A stretch of 64,000 nucleotides of DNA from Ambrosia x helenae (Eukaryota; Streptophyta; Magnoliopsida; Asterales; Asteraceae). The stretch spans positions 136,433,023 through 136,497,022 of the forward strand of contig CM061231.1 of assembly GCA_030844895.1 (NCBI GenBank). The letters are read 5' to 3'. The translations under genes were made by a program, and so were the position numbers. The notes beneath the pieces are model-generated. The model was not told the origin of the DNA and did not search any database. It worked only from the letters and a program-made list of their open reading frames with translations. The first letter of the stretch is position 1, and every line of letters begins with the position of its first letter. This document shows, piece after piece, positions 21,774 to 35,040 of this stretch.

Positions 21774-24350
21774 ACACCATATAACTCGTTTGTCCAAGGC
21801 GTTTTAAACGCTCAAAAGTGTGTATGTGACGCCTAGTGACTCTACATGCAATAGTAAACCCTACGACTCGTTGGTGAATGTATTGGTTACAATTAGTTTC
21901 TTCATTCCATATGTGTCTCAAACAAGTGTACTTCAGTTACATGTCAATTCCATACCCTTTAAGACCTCAATTAATCACATAAGCACATAATACACAATCT
22001 GTGTTTTCAGGACAGATTGTGCGCCATCAAAACGAATTTATTTAAAATAGTAAATCAGTGAGTTATCCTCCCAAATTTTTACTAAATTTTCTTTGGGATT
22101 TACTCAACAATACCTATTTTTTTTTGTCTTAAATACAAACACAAAAATAATTAAAATTCGTCTAATTCAGCTATGTTCAGAAAACCTTCCTAACAGGTCA
22201 GTTTGGTAGATAAATTCCCAAAAATTGTGTATTCATCCAAACGGGATGAATCCACTTGGAAAACTCATATTACTCCAATATTAACCTTCTGTAAAAATTT
22301 CACAACTCAACTCTTTATAAAACTTGAGTTATGATGTTTCAAAGTTAACTCAGTTTGATACCCGAAATTCTGACCTGACCTATTTTCAATGAAAATTCCA
22401 AAAACAACTCAACCGACGTCCAAAACACTTGATTTTACCCATTATGAAAAGCTAAGACCAAGTGTGACTCAACCATGCAAAGAAAATACCAAAATCTTTA
22501 TGTTAAGGCCGTGTTACAGCCCCTACAAGTTCGTCTAATCATTCTGTCCAGATTTTAGTTTCGCCTAAATCATACTTTAATCGACTACCGTGCAGTGGCG
22601 GACCCAGGAATATTTTTCATGGGGAGCGGAAATTTTCAAGTGTCATTCATCTATTGCTATATAATTTTTTTTGGCCCGGGTCGGATCGGATCAGGGGCGG
22701 AAAATCTTACCTTGATTTTCATTTAAGTCAATAACATATCTCAATATCACATTATCACATATTCAGTTACAATTTAAATATTTAACATGGATTTCACATA
22801 ACATTGGTGACTGACTCAAACATAACTCATATGTATATATGTAGTTAAATATTCAATGTTCTAAACTTCTAATCTACATTTACTATTAACTACTCAATAA
22901 AAAATATCTATACAATACCATTTATTATATTAGCTGTTAATTAATTAAAAACTTTTAGATGACATATCTTGAAATTTTTGTTAAACTTTCTTTTAGTATT
23001 TGTAATAATGTTTCTTGACAAGGCACAAGAAAAAAAAAAAATTAAAGTTAACTTTATGTAAATAAAAACTTTTCGCTATATATTTTCACCTCATTTCTTC
23101 AGGAATACATTTTTTTAATGGCACTTCCTCTCGATTACTAAACAAATAATAATTTATTGATTTAATCAAAACAATCAACAATCTCATTGTTATACTCAAC
23201 TTCTTTTAAGTGTCACTGCTATTTAATGGTTGTATGAAACACTAGTGTTTGATTAGAATGTTTTTACCATACACATTTTCATTTATGATAATGATAATAA
23301 AACTTGTGACAAATAATTATAGAAGGTTCTCGTTATTACCACACCCCTCTTATAATATTCACACACCCTTCTACATTTATAAACAAAGTTAAGATACTTT
23401 AAATAATCAACATATAACTAAACTTGTATATAGTCCTACAAATTTTGGTTCTCCTTCTTTACTGACACAAACAAAAGTAAAAATAATATATAATCAAATA
23501 ATATATCGGTAGGTGGGTCCTATTAAAAGCAGATAATCCAAAACTAAAAAAAATCATCACCTACTCACCTTCTTTCCTTTTCTTCTTCATTTTGGATAAT
23601 TGTGTTGCAGAGCCCTTCCCACCTCTGCAAATATTTTTTCCAGCCAACACATTCTTTTACCTTTTTTTAGCTTCATATCATCTTATTCATGAGGGTCAAA
23701 GTTCAAGAGGGGCGATTACAAATTTTTAGGGTGGGCGATCGGATTTTTCACTTAAAAGTTACACTAATATATTTTTTTTTCAAGGGAGGCGGCCGCCCCC
23801 CTTGGTCATTACCTAGGTCCGCCCCTGCTACCGTGCACATAAAAACAATCAACAAACATCAATCATCATTACCAAACATCCCTAATACTTATTATGATCA
23901 GATTCTACTACTAAACATGCAAAGATCACAACTTTAAAGACCAAAACATCAATAACTTGCGCAACAAGTATCCTATGATGTTACTAATCGTTTATTATTA
24001 TGTTTGATCCGTTTAATCTTCAAAAACTTCATGATTTAATGATTATTAAAAACTTTCAGACCTGGACAAACTTTGTTACATGATTTTTATAATAAAAACA
24101 CAAGATAGAAGCGTAAAGAATCAAAGATTATACCCTTGGCTCTTCGATTCGATCAACCGTGCGCCTTTGGAGCTTCCCAATTGATGATCTTGAGCCTTAG
24201 CAGGAGCTTTAGGGTTAATATTTCGTGTGGGGCAGTAAGGGGGCGATTAGGGTTGAGTTTAGGGGTTGCATGGGGGTTAAGGATGCTTAAATAGGAGTTT
24301 AAGGCGGTTTAAACCCGTCAGACACGAGCGAGCGGCCGCTCGGGCCTGTG
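21774..24350 (-). repeat. Gypsy 5' LTR, truncated at both ends
   Basis: It begins at CCATATAACTCGTTTGTCC, which corresponds to about 44278 in the solo LTR, so roughly the first 825 bp are missing. It is cut at GGGCCTGTGA (24350), so about the last 500 bp are missing too. It is nearly identical to 17971-19191 apart from the hAT insertion. Confidence 0.85.
22593..23827. mobile_element. Non-autonomous hAT element, 1.2 kb
   Basis: Terminal inverted repeats are CAGTGGCGGACCCAGG and, reverse-complemented from the right end, CAGGGGCGGACCTAGG (14 of 16 match). Both ends are flanked by the 8-bp direct duplication CTACCGTG (22585-22592 and 23828-23835). The sister LTR at about 18680 has a single CTACCGTG at the same place, an empty site. 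8-bp duplications and CAGNGGCGG ends are hAT superfamily traits. The interior is AT-rich with no transposase. Confidence 0.92.
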
Positions 24351-25095
24351 ATATACCAATGTCCATTTCTTGATCAAGAAGAGGCACATTGGCTCAAGTG
24401 CTCAACTTCAAACAATCTCATGATAACGATACAACATAACCTTGATCAACAAGAGGCACATTTGCTCAACTTCAGACAATCTCATGATAATGATACGATA
24501 TAACATTGATCAACAAGAGCACATTTGCTCAACTTCAACATTCTCATGATACCCACACGCAAGTACCAGACGTGTCATTTACGATACATTGACATATAAA
24601 TGGGTTGTTTGAAGCGGCCATTTTTTTTTATCAAATGAGAACTAAAAAACAGCCGAAAAAGATGTATATGACTTCACTACTTGTTTTACTCAAAAGATAG
24701 ATCATTACTAAAACAATGTCACGACAATGACACTAATTGTTTACAGAAATATTTATAAACTTAAGCCACAACGTTTCAGTCCAATCCAACCTGGACTTAT
24801 CAAGCCATACAAAAAACTAACCGTTCTACTGAGACTCGTTTTGACACGTTACCAAGGGCACCACCTGCCTATCAAGTGTGAGCAATGGTGGGCCGGCTAG
24901 TGATTTACCGAAGATGAAATACTCAAATACATGACCTCAACAAAGAAGAGCGAAAAGGTAAGAAAACACAAACATAGATAGATTAAGATAATAATATCGG
25001 TACCCTCATTTCATAACAAGCTCATATGTAACAGCAAGCACAGAAGAAACAAGCAGCAAACTAGTAAATCCAGCAGCAGCATATTGATACCAAAC
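24351..25095. other. Kinase 3' flank with 63-bp tandem repeat
   Basis: About three copies of a roughly 63-bp unit (CTTGATCAACAAGAGGCACA, CTCAACTTCAGACAATCTCA, TGATAATGATACGATAT) lie at 24369-24552, directly where the gypsy LTR is broken off. The remainder is the 3' flank and 3' UTR of the kinase gene. No other gene is seen. Confidence 0.7.
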
Positions 25096-28000
25096 TCATT
25101 GGATGTTTAAAGCCATGAATAGGTTTTGTTTTCGAGCATGCTCCGGAATAAGCTTCTGGATCGTCTCTCTAGGAATCCCAGCAAGTTCTGCAACACAGAA
25201 ACATAATACAACAAAGTTAAAATCAGTCAAAATTTTACTTAAGTGAAGCGTTCAAATTTATATATAGGAAAACAACTGTTTGAGTTCTGTAACGTCCGTG
25301 GTCCTCACACTTAAAAACAGTAAACCTGTTTGGATGTGCGGTTTGTAAATTATTGTATAACTTTGAAGGGGCAGTATCAAATTCGAATAATAAGCTGTAA
25401 TAAACCAAATAATCAGCTGAGTGTTTGGCAAAAAAAATAAATAAATAAAAAGTCCGAAACGGACATTTTTTTGTGAAAAAAAGAGATTCATGTGAGATGG
25501 GTAATAGGGTCTCAAACTAGATCGGGTATTCTGTTTATCAAAATGTTTGAAACAAATTTTCAGAATGAATATCCGAACACCCCTATTTCTTATCTTTTCT
25601 TTCTTTGATTCAGTAATCCAAACACCACCAATGCTTATCTTCTTTCGTCACTGTAATTACTGGATTATGAATCCAAGTTACCTTGAGGTTTATAGTTGAA
25701 GAGTGGAGGAAGGGGGCGACCATTGGGAAGGCGGGTATTTGGGTCCCTCAATTCATCAAAAAAGGGATGAACACAGGCTTCCAACTGCAGAATACAAATA
25801 TTTAGAAAAAAAAATAGTAAAAAAGCAATCACTGCTTCATCAATACCACCAAACTTTTGAAAAGATCATCTAACTTACAGCAGTGCATCGTAAATTGGGT
25901 GAATATTGAAAAAACCGGCAAACTAGATCCACAGCTTCAGGAGGCAAACGCTTCTGGAAAACCTGAAAAGTAAAACATATTAAGGAATATGTGGATCCAT
26001 ATCAATATCACAGTTTATTTGTTTATATATCAAATGTGGCTTTCCAGTAAATATCCTAAATTTTCAAAATCTAATTTGTATGGACCTGTAGTTCTCTATG
26101 TGGATCCGCAACAATATAATAAGTTTGTTTATTTATTTAATTTATAAACATTTATATATTTCTTCTATATCGAATGTGGCTTTCCTGTAAATATCCAATG
26201 TTTCTCACAATCATCTATATCTATATATATAATAAACAAAAAGGGTATGCCACATGGCACTAGGTGAGGCCTTCACACCCCTTAATTTACCACTAAAATT
26301 CTTTTTTTAATTATATTTTAAATCAAGATAACTATTAAATCACATGGAATGTCACATCAGATTTCAGGTCACTATACTGACTGGTAGGTATACTTTGGTG
26401 AACCAAATTTTGAATGCTTGTTAAACTGGCTAAATGAGCAGGATTGTAAAATTGGTGAGCCCACTATCTATAGCATAGTCTTTTGGTAGCTAACCCTAAC
26501 CTTAAAATTAAGATAGGTTTACACATTCAATGCAATATAAAGGTCTCACCTACTTTACTGCAAGATAATTGCTAGTACTATCCACAGTTCAATAATGAAT
26601 TTCACTGTCTAACATGGGAATTTAAAGACATCATGGTCAACAGCACTGTGATCTACATGACAAAATATTATTACCATTGTTTCAAGCACTAACATTGGCA
26701 GCACTAAATGACCCACTGATGCATAATATATACTCAAGTACTCAACTTTAAGCATACCTTGTGCCATGGATGAGGCTTTATTTGAGGAAACCTAAACTCA
26801 GTGTAGTTTGGATTCATACACTTTATCTCCTCTCTTGTAGGTGTTCCCAAAACCTGTACCAACAATTGAACTACATGAAACCGGTAAATCTTAAATAGGT
26901 AATAGGATACTTTACATCTGCAAAAGGTAGTTTTACAGATCATAAACTTGCTTAAGAATAAGACGAGTTGGACTGTGTTCTATCTCAAACGGGTCAAAAT
27001 AAAAGGATTGTCTAAAAACAGAACCGATCAATTAGGTCGAATAGGTTAAACAGGTCACACGTCACTAAAATGTGTACTTTTAATGCATGCAACCACCTAA
27101 ATCACTTTATTCAATAATGTTGATTTGTAAAGACTAACAAGAAACATGAACGTAGTTGTGTGTCAACAAATCTGTCCCTGTCCATTTTGACCTGCACTAA
27201 AATTCTGGTTTTATCCCTTACCAAACCCTTCTAATGGTTCTCTAACCATTTCTATTAGGAACACAAAATGGCCTTACAGAAGTTGAATCAACTTACCTTA
27301 ATAATCTCAACCAATTGATCGACGCCGCTTTCTCCAGGAAAGAGAGGCTGCAGCAAAATTTAGTTTAAAAGAACTGCAGTTGACGGATAATACAGTTTAG
27401 TACTAAAAGTACCTGGCCAAGTAGTAGTTCGGCCATCACACAACCAGTTGACCATATATCTATAGCTGTGGTATATTCTGTGGCCCCAAATATGAGCTCT
27501 GGAGCACGGTAGTATCTTGAACAGATGTATGAAACATTTGGCTCTCCTTTCACCTAGAAAAATAATTAAAGATACTAAATAAAAGATATATGACATATGA
27601 AAACCAATATGCACAGTTTATAAGACTTACTAGAACTTTAGCGCTTCCAAAGTCGCATAGTTTCAGCTGGTGTGTGTGTGGATTCACCTGAAAGTAATTT
27701 AATGTGTAAGAAACAAAGCAACCCTCTCATGATTGTTACCAAAATTACCAACCGGTTGAAGTGTTGAGATTTAATGAAATCCAAATAATTCCTTTTCAGA
27801 CTAGATTTACGTTCCTTATCAAGTTGTTATGAATGCAAAATTTGATTAAAAACAAATCTAACCTTATTGACAATGATGTTTGAAAAAATTAATCAAATAT
27901 ATCAAGACAAGCACATGTATCTGTTTAAACAGTTAAACTAGACGTGTGATTGATCTCATTAGTGTAATATTGATACCATCTTAGTCCTGTGTATTAAAAC

Positions 28001-29441
28001 TTCAATCATATAGTATATAAAAGTGGGTTTTATCTGCACCTGGAATGAAAAAAAGAAAAAAAGTAATTCACCAAGTTTCAAAAAATAATCTTACAAGTAA
28101 ATTCTGTGGTTTGATGTCACGGTGACATATCCCAACACAATTGTGGATATAAGCAAGTGCCCTGCATATCTGCAGAGAAATGAATACAAAAACATTCTCA
28201 ATAAGGAGGAACAACTTTTTCAATCACCTTTTTACCTTCTATCCTTTCATGTGTAACATAAAAATAATTACATCTTTCTTATAGTTGCAATAAACGAGAT
28301 TCAGCCTATTCTAAAAGTAATTATATCTCATAATTGTTTTAATAAACAAAAATAGATTATTATAGTAGCATGGAACTAACATAATTCTTGTAATCCTATT
28401 CACCACATGGACTACTTAAAACAAAGATCGCCAAAAAGATGTTTGCAGGTCAAGTGAACCTCTTTTTGACCTGTTACCCAATCCTGCCCAACCACCAATT
28501 TGTCACCTATGCAAAATAAGTAAACTCAAAGCTGAAAAGAGAGGTAGATACATGCCTGATAGGTATACAGCTTGACATATATTAAGGGCATTCGTTGATT
28601 CATCCTAGTGTAGTGCCTTGCAGTACGGCTAACAGTTTCAGGAACAAAATCAAGAACAAGATTGAGGTATAGCTCATCTTTATCAGTTGTTGAAAAAAAG
28701 GAATGTTTAAGTGCCACAACATTAGGATGATCCAGCATTTGCATAATCTGCAATTCCCTGTTCTTGTAACGTTTGTCTTGAAGAACTTTCTTTATAGCCA
28801 CAATCTCCCCCGTCTCTCTGCATTTAGCCTGCACCAATGATGCAAAAGTGCATAAAAATCAATAAACTTGACGGAAAACAAATCAATAAACTTGACGGAA
28901 AACAAATCAATAAACTTGACAGAAAACAAATCATATCAAAAGTTAACCATACTCACTTGAAAAACAACACCGAAGGAACCAGTCCCGATCACATGTTCTG
29001 CTATGTAACTCACAGTCTGCCATGAAATCAAATGAAAAGGAATATTATATACCAGATGACAAGTTGCGATATATCATAGTTCTATAATAGACCATGTAAT
29101 TCTTTAAAAGGCCTAACTTATTACCTGCTCAGATTGACCGTTACGCCCACCAATTGTTGTCCTTATAACATGTCCAGCTTCAGTGCTCGCCCCGTGTACA
29201 ATCTCTGGTTCACTATCCTGGAATAATAAAGTTGATTTAAGAAATATATTTTAACTCGGTAAACATCTATTAAAATGATTGTACTTACACTCACTTTGTC
29301 ATCATCACGTTCCACTTTGTCCCTAAGCCTCATCTCAAGCATTCCCCTTCCCAACCGATCAATTGCAGTAGAGGATTCACTAAAACCACCAACGGTTCTT
29401 GAAGTGCCGACTCCCCCATGTCCTAGGCTGGAAGAGGCCAT
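25096..29441 (-). CDS. SK41: Shaggy/GSK3-like kinase, AtSK41/AtSK42 group
   Basis: Twelve coding exons (29295-29441, 29125-29217, 28957-29016, 28556-28828, 28095-28169, 27631-27687, 27413-27553, 27297-27347, 26758-26853, 25879-25962, 25682-25784, 25096-25187) join in phase to 423 codons. Kinase landmarks: GTGSFG loop (91-96), VAIK lysine (113), HRDIKPQN (207-214), DFG (228-230), activation-loop Tyr in VSYICSRYYRAPE (244), and TREE motif (305-308). The N-terminus MASSSLGHGGVGTSR and the end ARKQNLFMAL match what I recall of Arabidopsis SK41 and tobacco NtK-1 (clade IV). It is a Ser/Thr kinase of the GSK3 family, which in plants acts in brassinosteroid, stress and clock signalling. All introns are GT-AG except intron 4, which is GC-AG. 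No disabling change is seen. Confidence 0.93.
28554..28555 (-). promoter_or_regulatory. Non-canonical GC 5' splice site (kinase intron 4)
   Basis: Exon 4 ends ACC TAT CAG and the intron starts GCATGT. The acceptor at 28170-28171 (CTGCAG) keeps the family sequence LYTYQ-ICRALAYIHN in frame. The nearest GT, four bases on, would break the frame. Confidence 0.8.
28856..28930. repeat. 24-bp tandem repeat in kinase intron 3
   Basis: Three copies of AATCAATAAACTTGACGGAA plus AACA follow one another, the last with one change (GACAGAA). Confidence 0.9.
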
Positions 29442-31306
29442 TTTATGCCAGATGAGTACCTAATAATTTAACAAATGCCACCTTCCACAAACACTTTGGT
29501 GACCATCAAGATTATTCCACCAACAAACATGTGTTCCTGTAGAAATAATGATCAATGAGGTCTCACATAACACCTGCTTAGGTATGCACTACAATAGAAA
29601 AATAAATAGAAGATGAACTACAATTTCATTAACCTTTGTATCCCTTTCACACACAGGTGGTAATATAAATGGGTTGGGTTAAGTGCCTACTGCCTATTGT
29701 CATTTTTGTTATGGATTTAAACTGTTGGGGTCTGGTTAAGCAAAAAACACCTTTTGTCCTTTATTGAAATTATTAATGTGCCAATATGATTACAACAGCT
29801 ATATATTTCAACAAAATTTTCTTGAATAAAAGATTTGGAAGGTTTTGTGAATTAAAAATACACTGGTAACTTTCAACCCATTTGAACTATTTCACCTCTA
29901 ACTTTACTTTTGTATTTAACCCATTCGAACCATTAGAGACAAAACAAACCAAACCCAAATTGACCCATGTATAAGAAACGGATCAAAATTGCCACCTAAA
30001 CGTTTACACTACGAATCACTACAATCCTTTTAACGATGTACACATATGCATAGCCTAGCTTCCATGTAGGTACCAATGTTCATGTAACGTATCATGTAAC
30101 AATATAATTAAAGAAGCAAAATAGTCAATCACCAAGCAAAAAACAGTACGCAAATTCACATGGGAACCATGCATGGTTCATACAATTATAAATATGCAAC
30201 ATCAATAGAATACTAATATTGTAACTTGAAGCACGTGTATTAGACACGAAAAAAAAAAGATGTCATCAATCAAATTCACCTACAAACTCATAGAAAACCA
30301 ATTGGTGCCTTGCGTGTTGTTAACAGCCAATCATGATCGATATACATACAATGGTGAAAGACAACTCCAACACGTTGCCATGGCATGACGTATCATGCCA
30401 TTTATGTCTCACATGTTGCGCTTCCGCAAATTTGTATACAAAGTTATTACCGTAGTCACAAATAAAAAACGTTTAACTACTTTTCCTCTTTAGGCAAAAT
30501 TTAAGCATTAAAAACGCAATAATCAAGTCACTAGACATAGCACAATTTCCATGAACAAACAAATTAATTACCGTAAACTTACTTCTGCTATGCTACCAAA
30601 ACTCATTTACATCACTAAACTATAGACAAACAAAAGCACTTTCAATGTAAGACGCGCGGATAACTCAAAACCACTGAAGAAAACATTCTTCTATCACATA
30701 AGCACATAACCATTTCCAAAACCTCATTCAGCCTTTAACTGACTCGAATTTACACGCTAAAACAACATCGCGACGCTCAAAAAACACTAAATTAGCAAAG
30801 ATACATAAACAAACAAAAAGACACTTTGAGTCCCCAATTATATATTCCTTCTATAAAACAGTAATAACAAAACATAACTCAGTAGTTTCAGAATACTACA
30901 AGAGGCATTATATATATATATAGTATCTACAGCTTATATCTAATTATCAGCTAGTGATCTTTTATTTTATTTTATTTTATTTTATTTTAACAGCAGCTAG
31001 TCACATTAATTAATATAATCTATATCCATATATAAACATAAATATATATTAATAAACAATCTACAATCAATCTTATTATTATTAAACATTAATTAATAAA
31101 AATTTAACAAAATCACATCCAAACAGAAAATCACAGTAGAATTAAAGGCGAATCAGATCCAGACAGATCAAGAAAAAATTAGGTCATCCGTACAATAATA
31201 AGTGGGAGAAACACTAACCGGAAGGAGAATTGTGGAGCAGATTGTGAGCATTTCACAGAGCGGTTGGCTGATTGATTGATTGATTGATTGGATATATTAT
31301 ATTTAT
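29442..31306 (-). promoter_or_regulatory. Kinase 5' UTR, leader intron and proximal promoter
   Basis: An acceptor (AATTATTAG, ending at 29460) lies 18 bases above the ATG, and a donor (CCG|GTTAGT) lies at 31218, predicting a 1759-bp intron in the 5' UTR. The first UTR exon is about 31219-31265. A TATA-like ATAAATATAATATA lies on the minus strand at about 31292-31305, and a (TGAT)n run at 31270-31290. Inside the intron I see only AT-rich sequence with a (TTTTA)n run at about 30960. Boundaries are inferred from signals, without transcript data. Confidence 0.55.
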
Positions 31307-32583
31307 GGTTAAGGGTTGTGATGGGTTTCTTCTCTCTCCACTAGTTTCATTGAAGGATAGCGACGAGAGGGAGGGTTTTGATGCTACAACAGCCAAGAGA
31401 AGGATAAAAGAGGCTTTTGGGTTTCTATTTTCTGACAACTATAGCCTGTCAGACCTTTTAAATAATAATAATAATAATAATAATCATGCTTTTCTTTATC
31501 CTTGTTATATATTGTTTTCTAGTGTAATTTTAGTGTTTCGACATATATAAGTTTCATTGTGATCTATATAATATTGTTTATGTTTAGATGTTCGAAATCA
31601 AACTTGGATGACCAAATAATTTGAAAATAGTTATTATATGAATAGTTTATTCCTCAGGATATATAAATTTAAAATGAAGCGATAAAATGTGTGTACCATA
31701 AAAGGAATAACTTATTTTTCAGAGGAAGAAATTGTAAATGATCAACACTCGACAACTTATAAAACCTACTTTTAATTCTATGTGTGTACATCTTCCTTGA
31801 GTGAAGTCTCTGTACAATTTTGTCACTTTGTCAAAACACTGTAAAGCTGCGATATGAATTTGGAAAAAAAACAACTAAATTAGTATCAAATGATATGTCA
31901 TGATGATGATGATGATAAGCGATTATGATGTGTAAAGTGAGCATATTTGAAAGAATGACATGTCTATTCAATCTTTGTTATGCATATACACTCAATCACA
32001 TTAGGTCACACCGAATAAAACAATCAAATAGGTAAACAAAGAAAATCGATTAATGTGAAGATAAATAAAAATGATCGAACTGTTATCGGCTAAAAATATT
32101 TTAGGATGGTAACTTTTCATATCTCCCGACTATTTCTCTACCCATACATAATTTAAGTATCTATTTTAATAATCACCACATGTCAGTCGATTTCAAAATA
32201 CATACCAAACTTACTACATCTGTAAATATATATGTAGTTAGTTGGTTCAAATATGTAATAGTATGTTCAAAAACATATATATTATCTTGACATATTAGTG
32301 ATTTGCAAGACATGATTAATGTATTACTTAAACACAAACACAATGAATACATGCACAAAGTCATCATGGCCACAACCTCAACTTTAAATAAAAAGGAAAC
32401 ATTGATTAAAGTAAAGTTTTATGACAAAGTGACAAAAACGGAAGCAATCATCCAAAAACCAACTTAAATAGGTCTGAAGTCCAAACATTGATAAATTAAG
32501 TCAAAACATAAAAAGAAGCTACATGTTGGTCCTAGAAGTATCAGCCTCACTTTTAATCAAATGACAATGTGATTTCAACAATA
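31307..32583. other. Intergenic, no gene recognised
   Basis: AT-rich sequence with an (AAT)n run at 31460-31484. The ORF at 31284-31550 lies over the kinase promoter and has no domain. Confidence 0.6.
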
Positions 32584-33305
32584 TGTAAACAATTTGCGGA
32601 ATAAGAAATCAAACTTTCAGAAACAATAGAACACAAGGTTTTTAAGAAGTTTTGAGTTTATGTAGTAATCACCTTTTAACAAAGATCATGTTTTAACTTT
32701 ACAAAAGAATGACTCAAAAGAATTCTTATGGCTGGTGTGAATGTGTGTGGAGTATGTGTAAAAGATATATCTAAGACTCGATTATATTTGCTTTGTATAT
32801 CACACTCTTGCACATTCACACTTGGCACTCTTCTTCGACGAATGATGTCTTCTATTTATAGAGAAGGGCTGACCCAAGTTGATGAAAAAGAATTGGTTTA
32901 TCTTCAACTTGTATTCTTTGCAGGTTAACGATATGAAGAAAGTCTTGCATTAATGATTGGAGTCAAGTTGCATGCATTTTACCTTTCCCACTTGTTAAGA
33001 TTCCATATTTCTTTTCAGAAATCTGAGGTCTTTATCTGAGATTGGTGTACTTGGTCTGTTTCAGAGTTTGTCCTATAAATTTGGTTCCTCTGTCCTAGAT
33101 TTCAGTCTTCCTTCCCATATTTCATCAGATATGAGTTGTATTTGTCTTCATTTGTCTATTTCTTCAAAGAGATCTTGTACTTGAATCTTTTATGATCTTT
33201 ATCTCTTCATCTGGAACCTGTTCTGGGTACTCTCCTTTAAATTCAGCTTTTGTTCATAGCTTTAGTTTTCTTCAACACTTCATGTTTCACATTTAAGTTC
33301 TAACA
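32584..33305 (-). repeat. Probable solo copia LTR
   Basis: On the minus strand it starts TGTTAGAACTTAAATG and ends CCGCAAATTGTTTACA, giving TG...CA ends 722 bp apart. It contains a TATTTATAGAG box on the plus strand and an LTR-like base composition. Flanking 5-mers (CAATA, CTACA) do not match, so the target duplication is absent or eroded. No PBS or coding region is adjacent. Confidence 0.4.
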
Positions 33306-34784
33306 CTACACTTTGGTATTTTTTTTTCAGTTCTCCAAATATATAAATAATATAAAATATATGAGCGACCAAAACTAAATTGACTACATAAAAACACACA
33401 AATGGCGGCTCAGAAAAACACAATGGACAGAAAAAGACAATGCACAATACAAAAATACACCATGTTAAGATTAAAAAAACACAATTTGCAGCAAAAAAAC
33501 ACGATGATTAGAACTGAAAAAAAAAAACAATGCACGGGACAAAAAAAAAAAACACAATGAACAGACGAAAATAACACAATGGCCAAACGTGCAAATATAT
33601 ATATTCGTATGTTCTAATTAAATGACCATTATAATCATTTATCTAATAAATGATCAATGACCTAAATATCTTTATTGGTTTAACTAGTTTTTATGTGATG
33701 GACGTAACTACCATTATTAAACCATAAAATAGAGTTTCCCCTTTGGTGTATATAGAGATCATTAGGAGAGATCAGAGGCTAATGAAACACTATTGCTTGC
33801 ATATCTAATTCGTCCATCATCTTCTCTCTATAAACCGAGATCCTTGATCTCCTTAGCATCCTAACTGTACATCCTAGACAGGAACTCGATCAGCATAATC
33901 ATCCATGGCATCGTCTTCCCTCTTTAACCTTTTTTGGACTAACGGATACGTCTGATTTATTATTATGTTTCTGTATTATATTCAATGAATTAATCAACAT
34001 GTGGTATCATAGCGACATTTATTAATCAATTCTTTGATTTTCCCTAAAACTGGAAATAAAACCAGAAACGTTTTTTTTTATTTGTTAAAACCCTAATTTT
34101 CAAAATCGGTTTTGTTTATGTTCTCGGATCTGATTTGATACTTATGTTTTTATCACGATCTGATCGATTCAAACTATTAACCAGATGATGTTTTCTGAAA
34201 CCTGTTCATTGTTATGGTTTTGGATTTGAAATTCCAATAATAAATTTGATACTTATGTATGAACTGTTCTTATTGTTTGGTTCATAATATTCATCCTTAT
34301 TTTGATGAAACTAGTATAAGTTGGTTACAAATAGGATTAAAATTTGTTTTCTAAAATTTTGGGAGTAACTTAATCTCCAAGTTTTAAGTTAAAGGTTTAT
34401 CATATTTTTTCAAAATCTTTTAGAGATACTAAAATCCCGAAATTAATTGAAACAGATTTTCTAAAATCCTAAATTATAGAAGTAATGGGGATAAGATGGT
34501 TCTCGCATTAATTGTTCACGGTTAACAATTTTCGAAGAGAAGTTCTCAAACAGGCTTGCGAATTAAGGTTCACGAACTAACAGTTCTCGGTATTCTGTTT
34601 ACGAAAACCTAAACTCGAGAACCTAAAATATATCGAGAACCTAAAGCTAAATCCAAGAATCATTATTGAATCCAAGAACCCTCAAAATCCAGAGAACTAA
34701 CATGTTTTCCCACCAACATAACTCATACCGAGGACGTATGGCAACCCGAGAACTAACCTTTTCCAAGAACCAGTAACGGGGTCA
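33306..34784 (+). mobile_element. Copia LTR end, PBS and untranslated leader (fragment)
   Basis: TGGTATCATAGC at 34002-34013 is one base away from the usual initiator-Met PBS and follows an LTR-like end (TTAATCAACA). Upstream are a TATATAG box (about 33750) and a CT-rich leader. Downstream is a non-coding stretch with repeated GAGAACCTAA words (34500-34770), which recur at 37760-37870. No gag or pol follows; the element is cut at about 34785 by an LTR-like insertion. Confidence 0.5.
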
Positions 34785-35040
34785 TGTGACATCCGCCACT
34801 TTCTTTTCATTTTATTTTATTTTGTATAAATAATAATAATAATAATAATCAAAATCCTTGTAGTGTTCCCTTGATTAAAATCCTTGAGCCCAACACAACC
34901 AATCCAACCATACCTCTTTTTTTTCTTTTTCGAAGCCCATAACGCAGCCCAGCAAACAAGGCCCAGAAGCCGGCCCACACACATAACCCTCTATTCCTTC
35001 TCCCTCTCAGTTTAAACAAAAATATATATATATATATATG

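Larger units (their letters stand above)
4439..24350 (-). mobile_element. Tekay-type gypsy element, rearranged and nested
   Basis: This composite on the minus strand consists of a 3' LTR (4439-5341 plus 17971-19594, split by the Sirevirus), the 3' half of pol (19724-about 21771), and a truncated 5' LTR (about 21774-24350, split by a hAT element). Gag, protease, most of reverse transcriptase and the PBS are missing: the 5' LTR fragment abuts the RT/RNase H junction directly. The outer end of the 5' LTR is also cut, at about 24350, and the invaded copia element does not resume beyond it. A 5'-side deletion larger than the element is therefore inferred. Lineage is taken from the integrase and chromodomain-like C-terminus. 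Confidence 0.8.

Noticed and set aside
26215..26300. Possible Helitron start (CTATATATATAATAAACAAA) in a kinase intron
   Set aside because: No matching CTRR hairpin end nor Rep/helicase found; simple AT-rich DNA explains it.
31284..31550. 88-codon plus-strand ORF beside the kinase promoter
   Set aside because: Overlaps the kinase leader/promoter, contains an AAT microsatellite, no domain.
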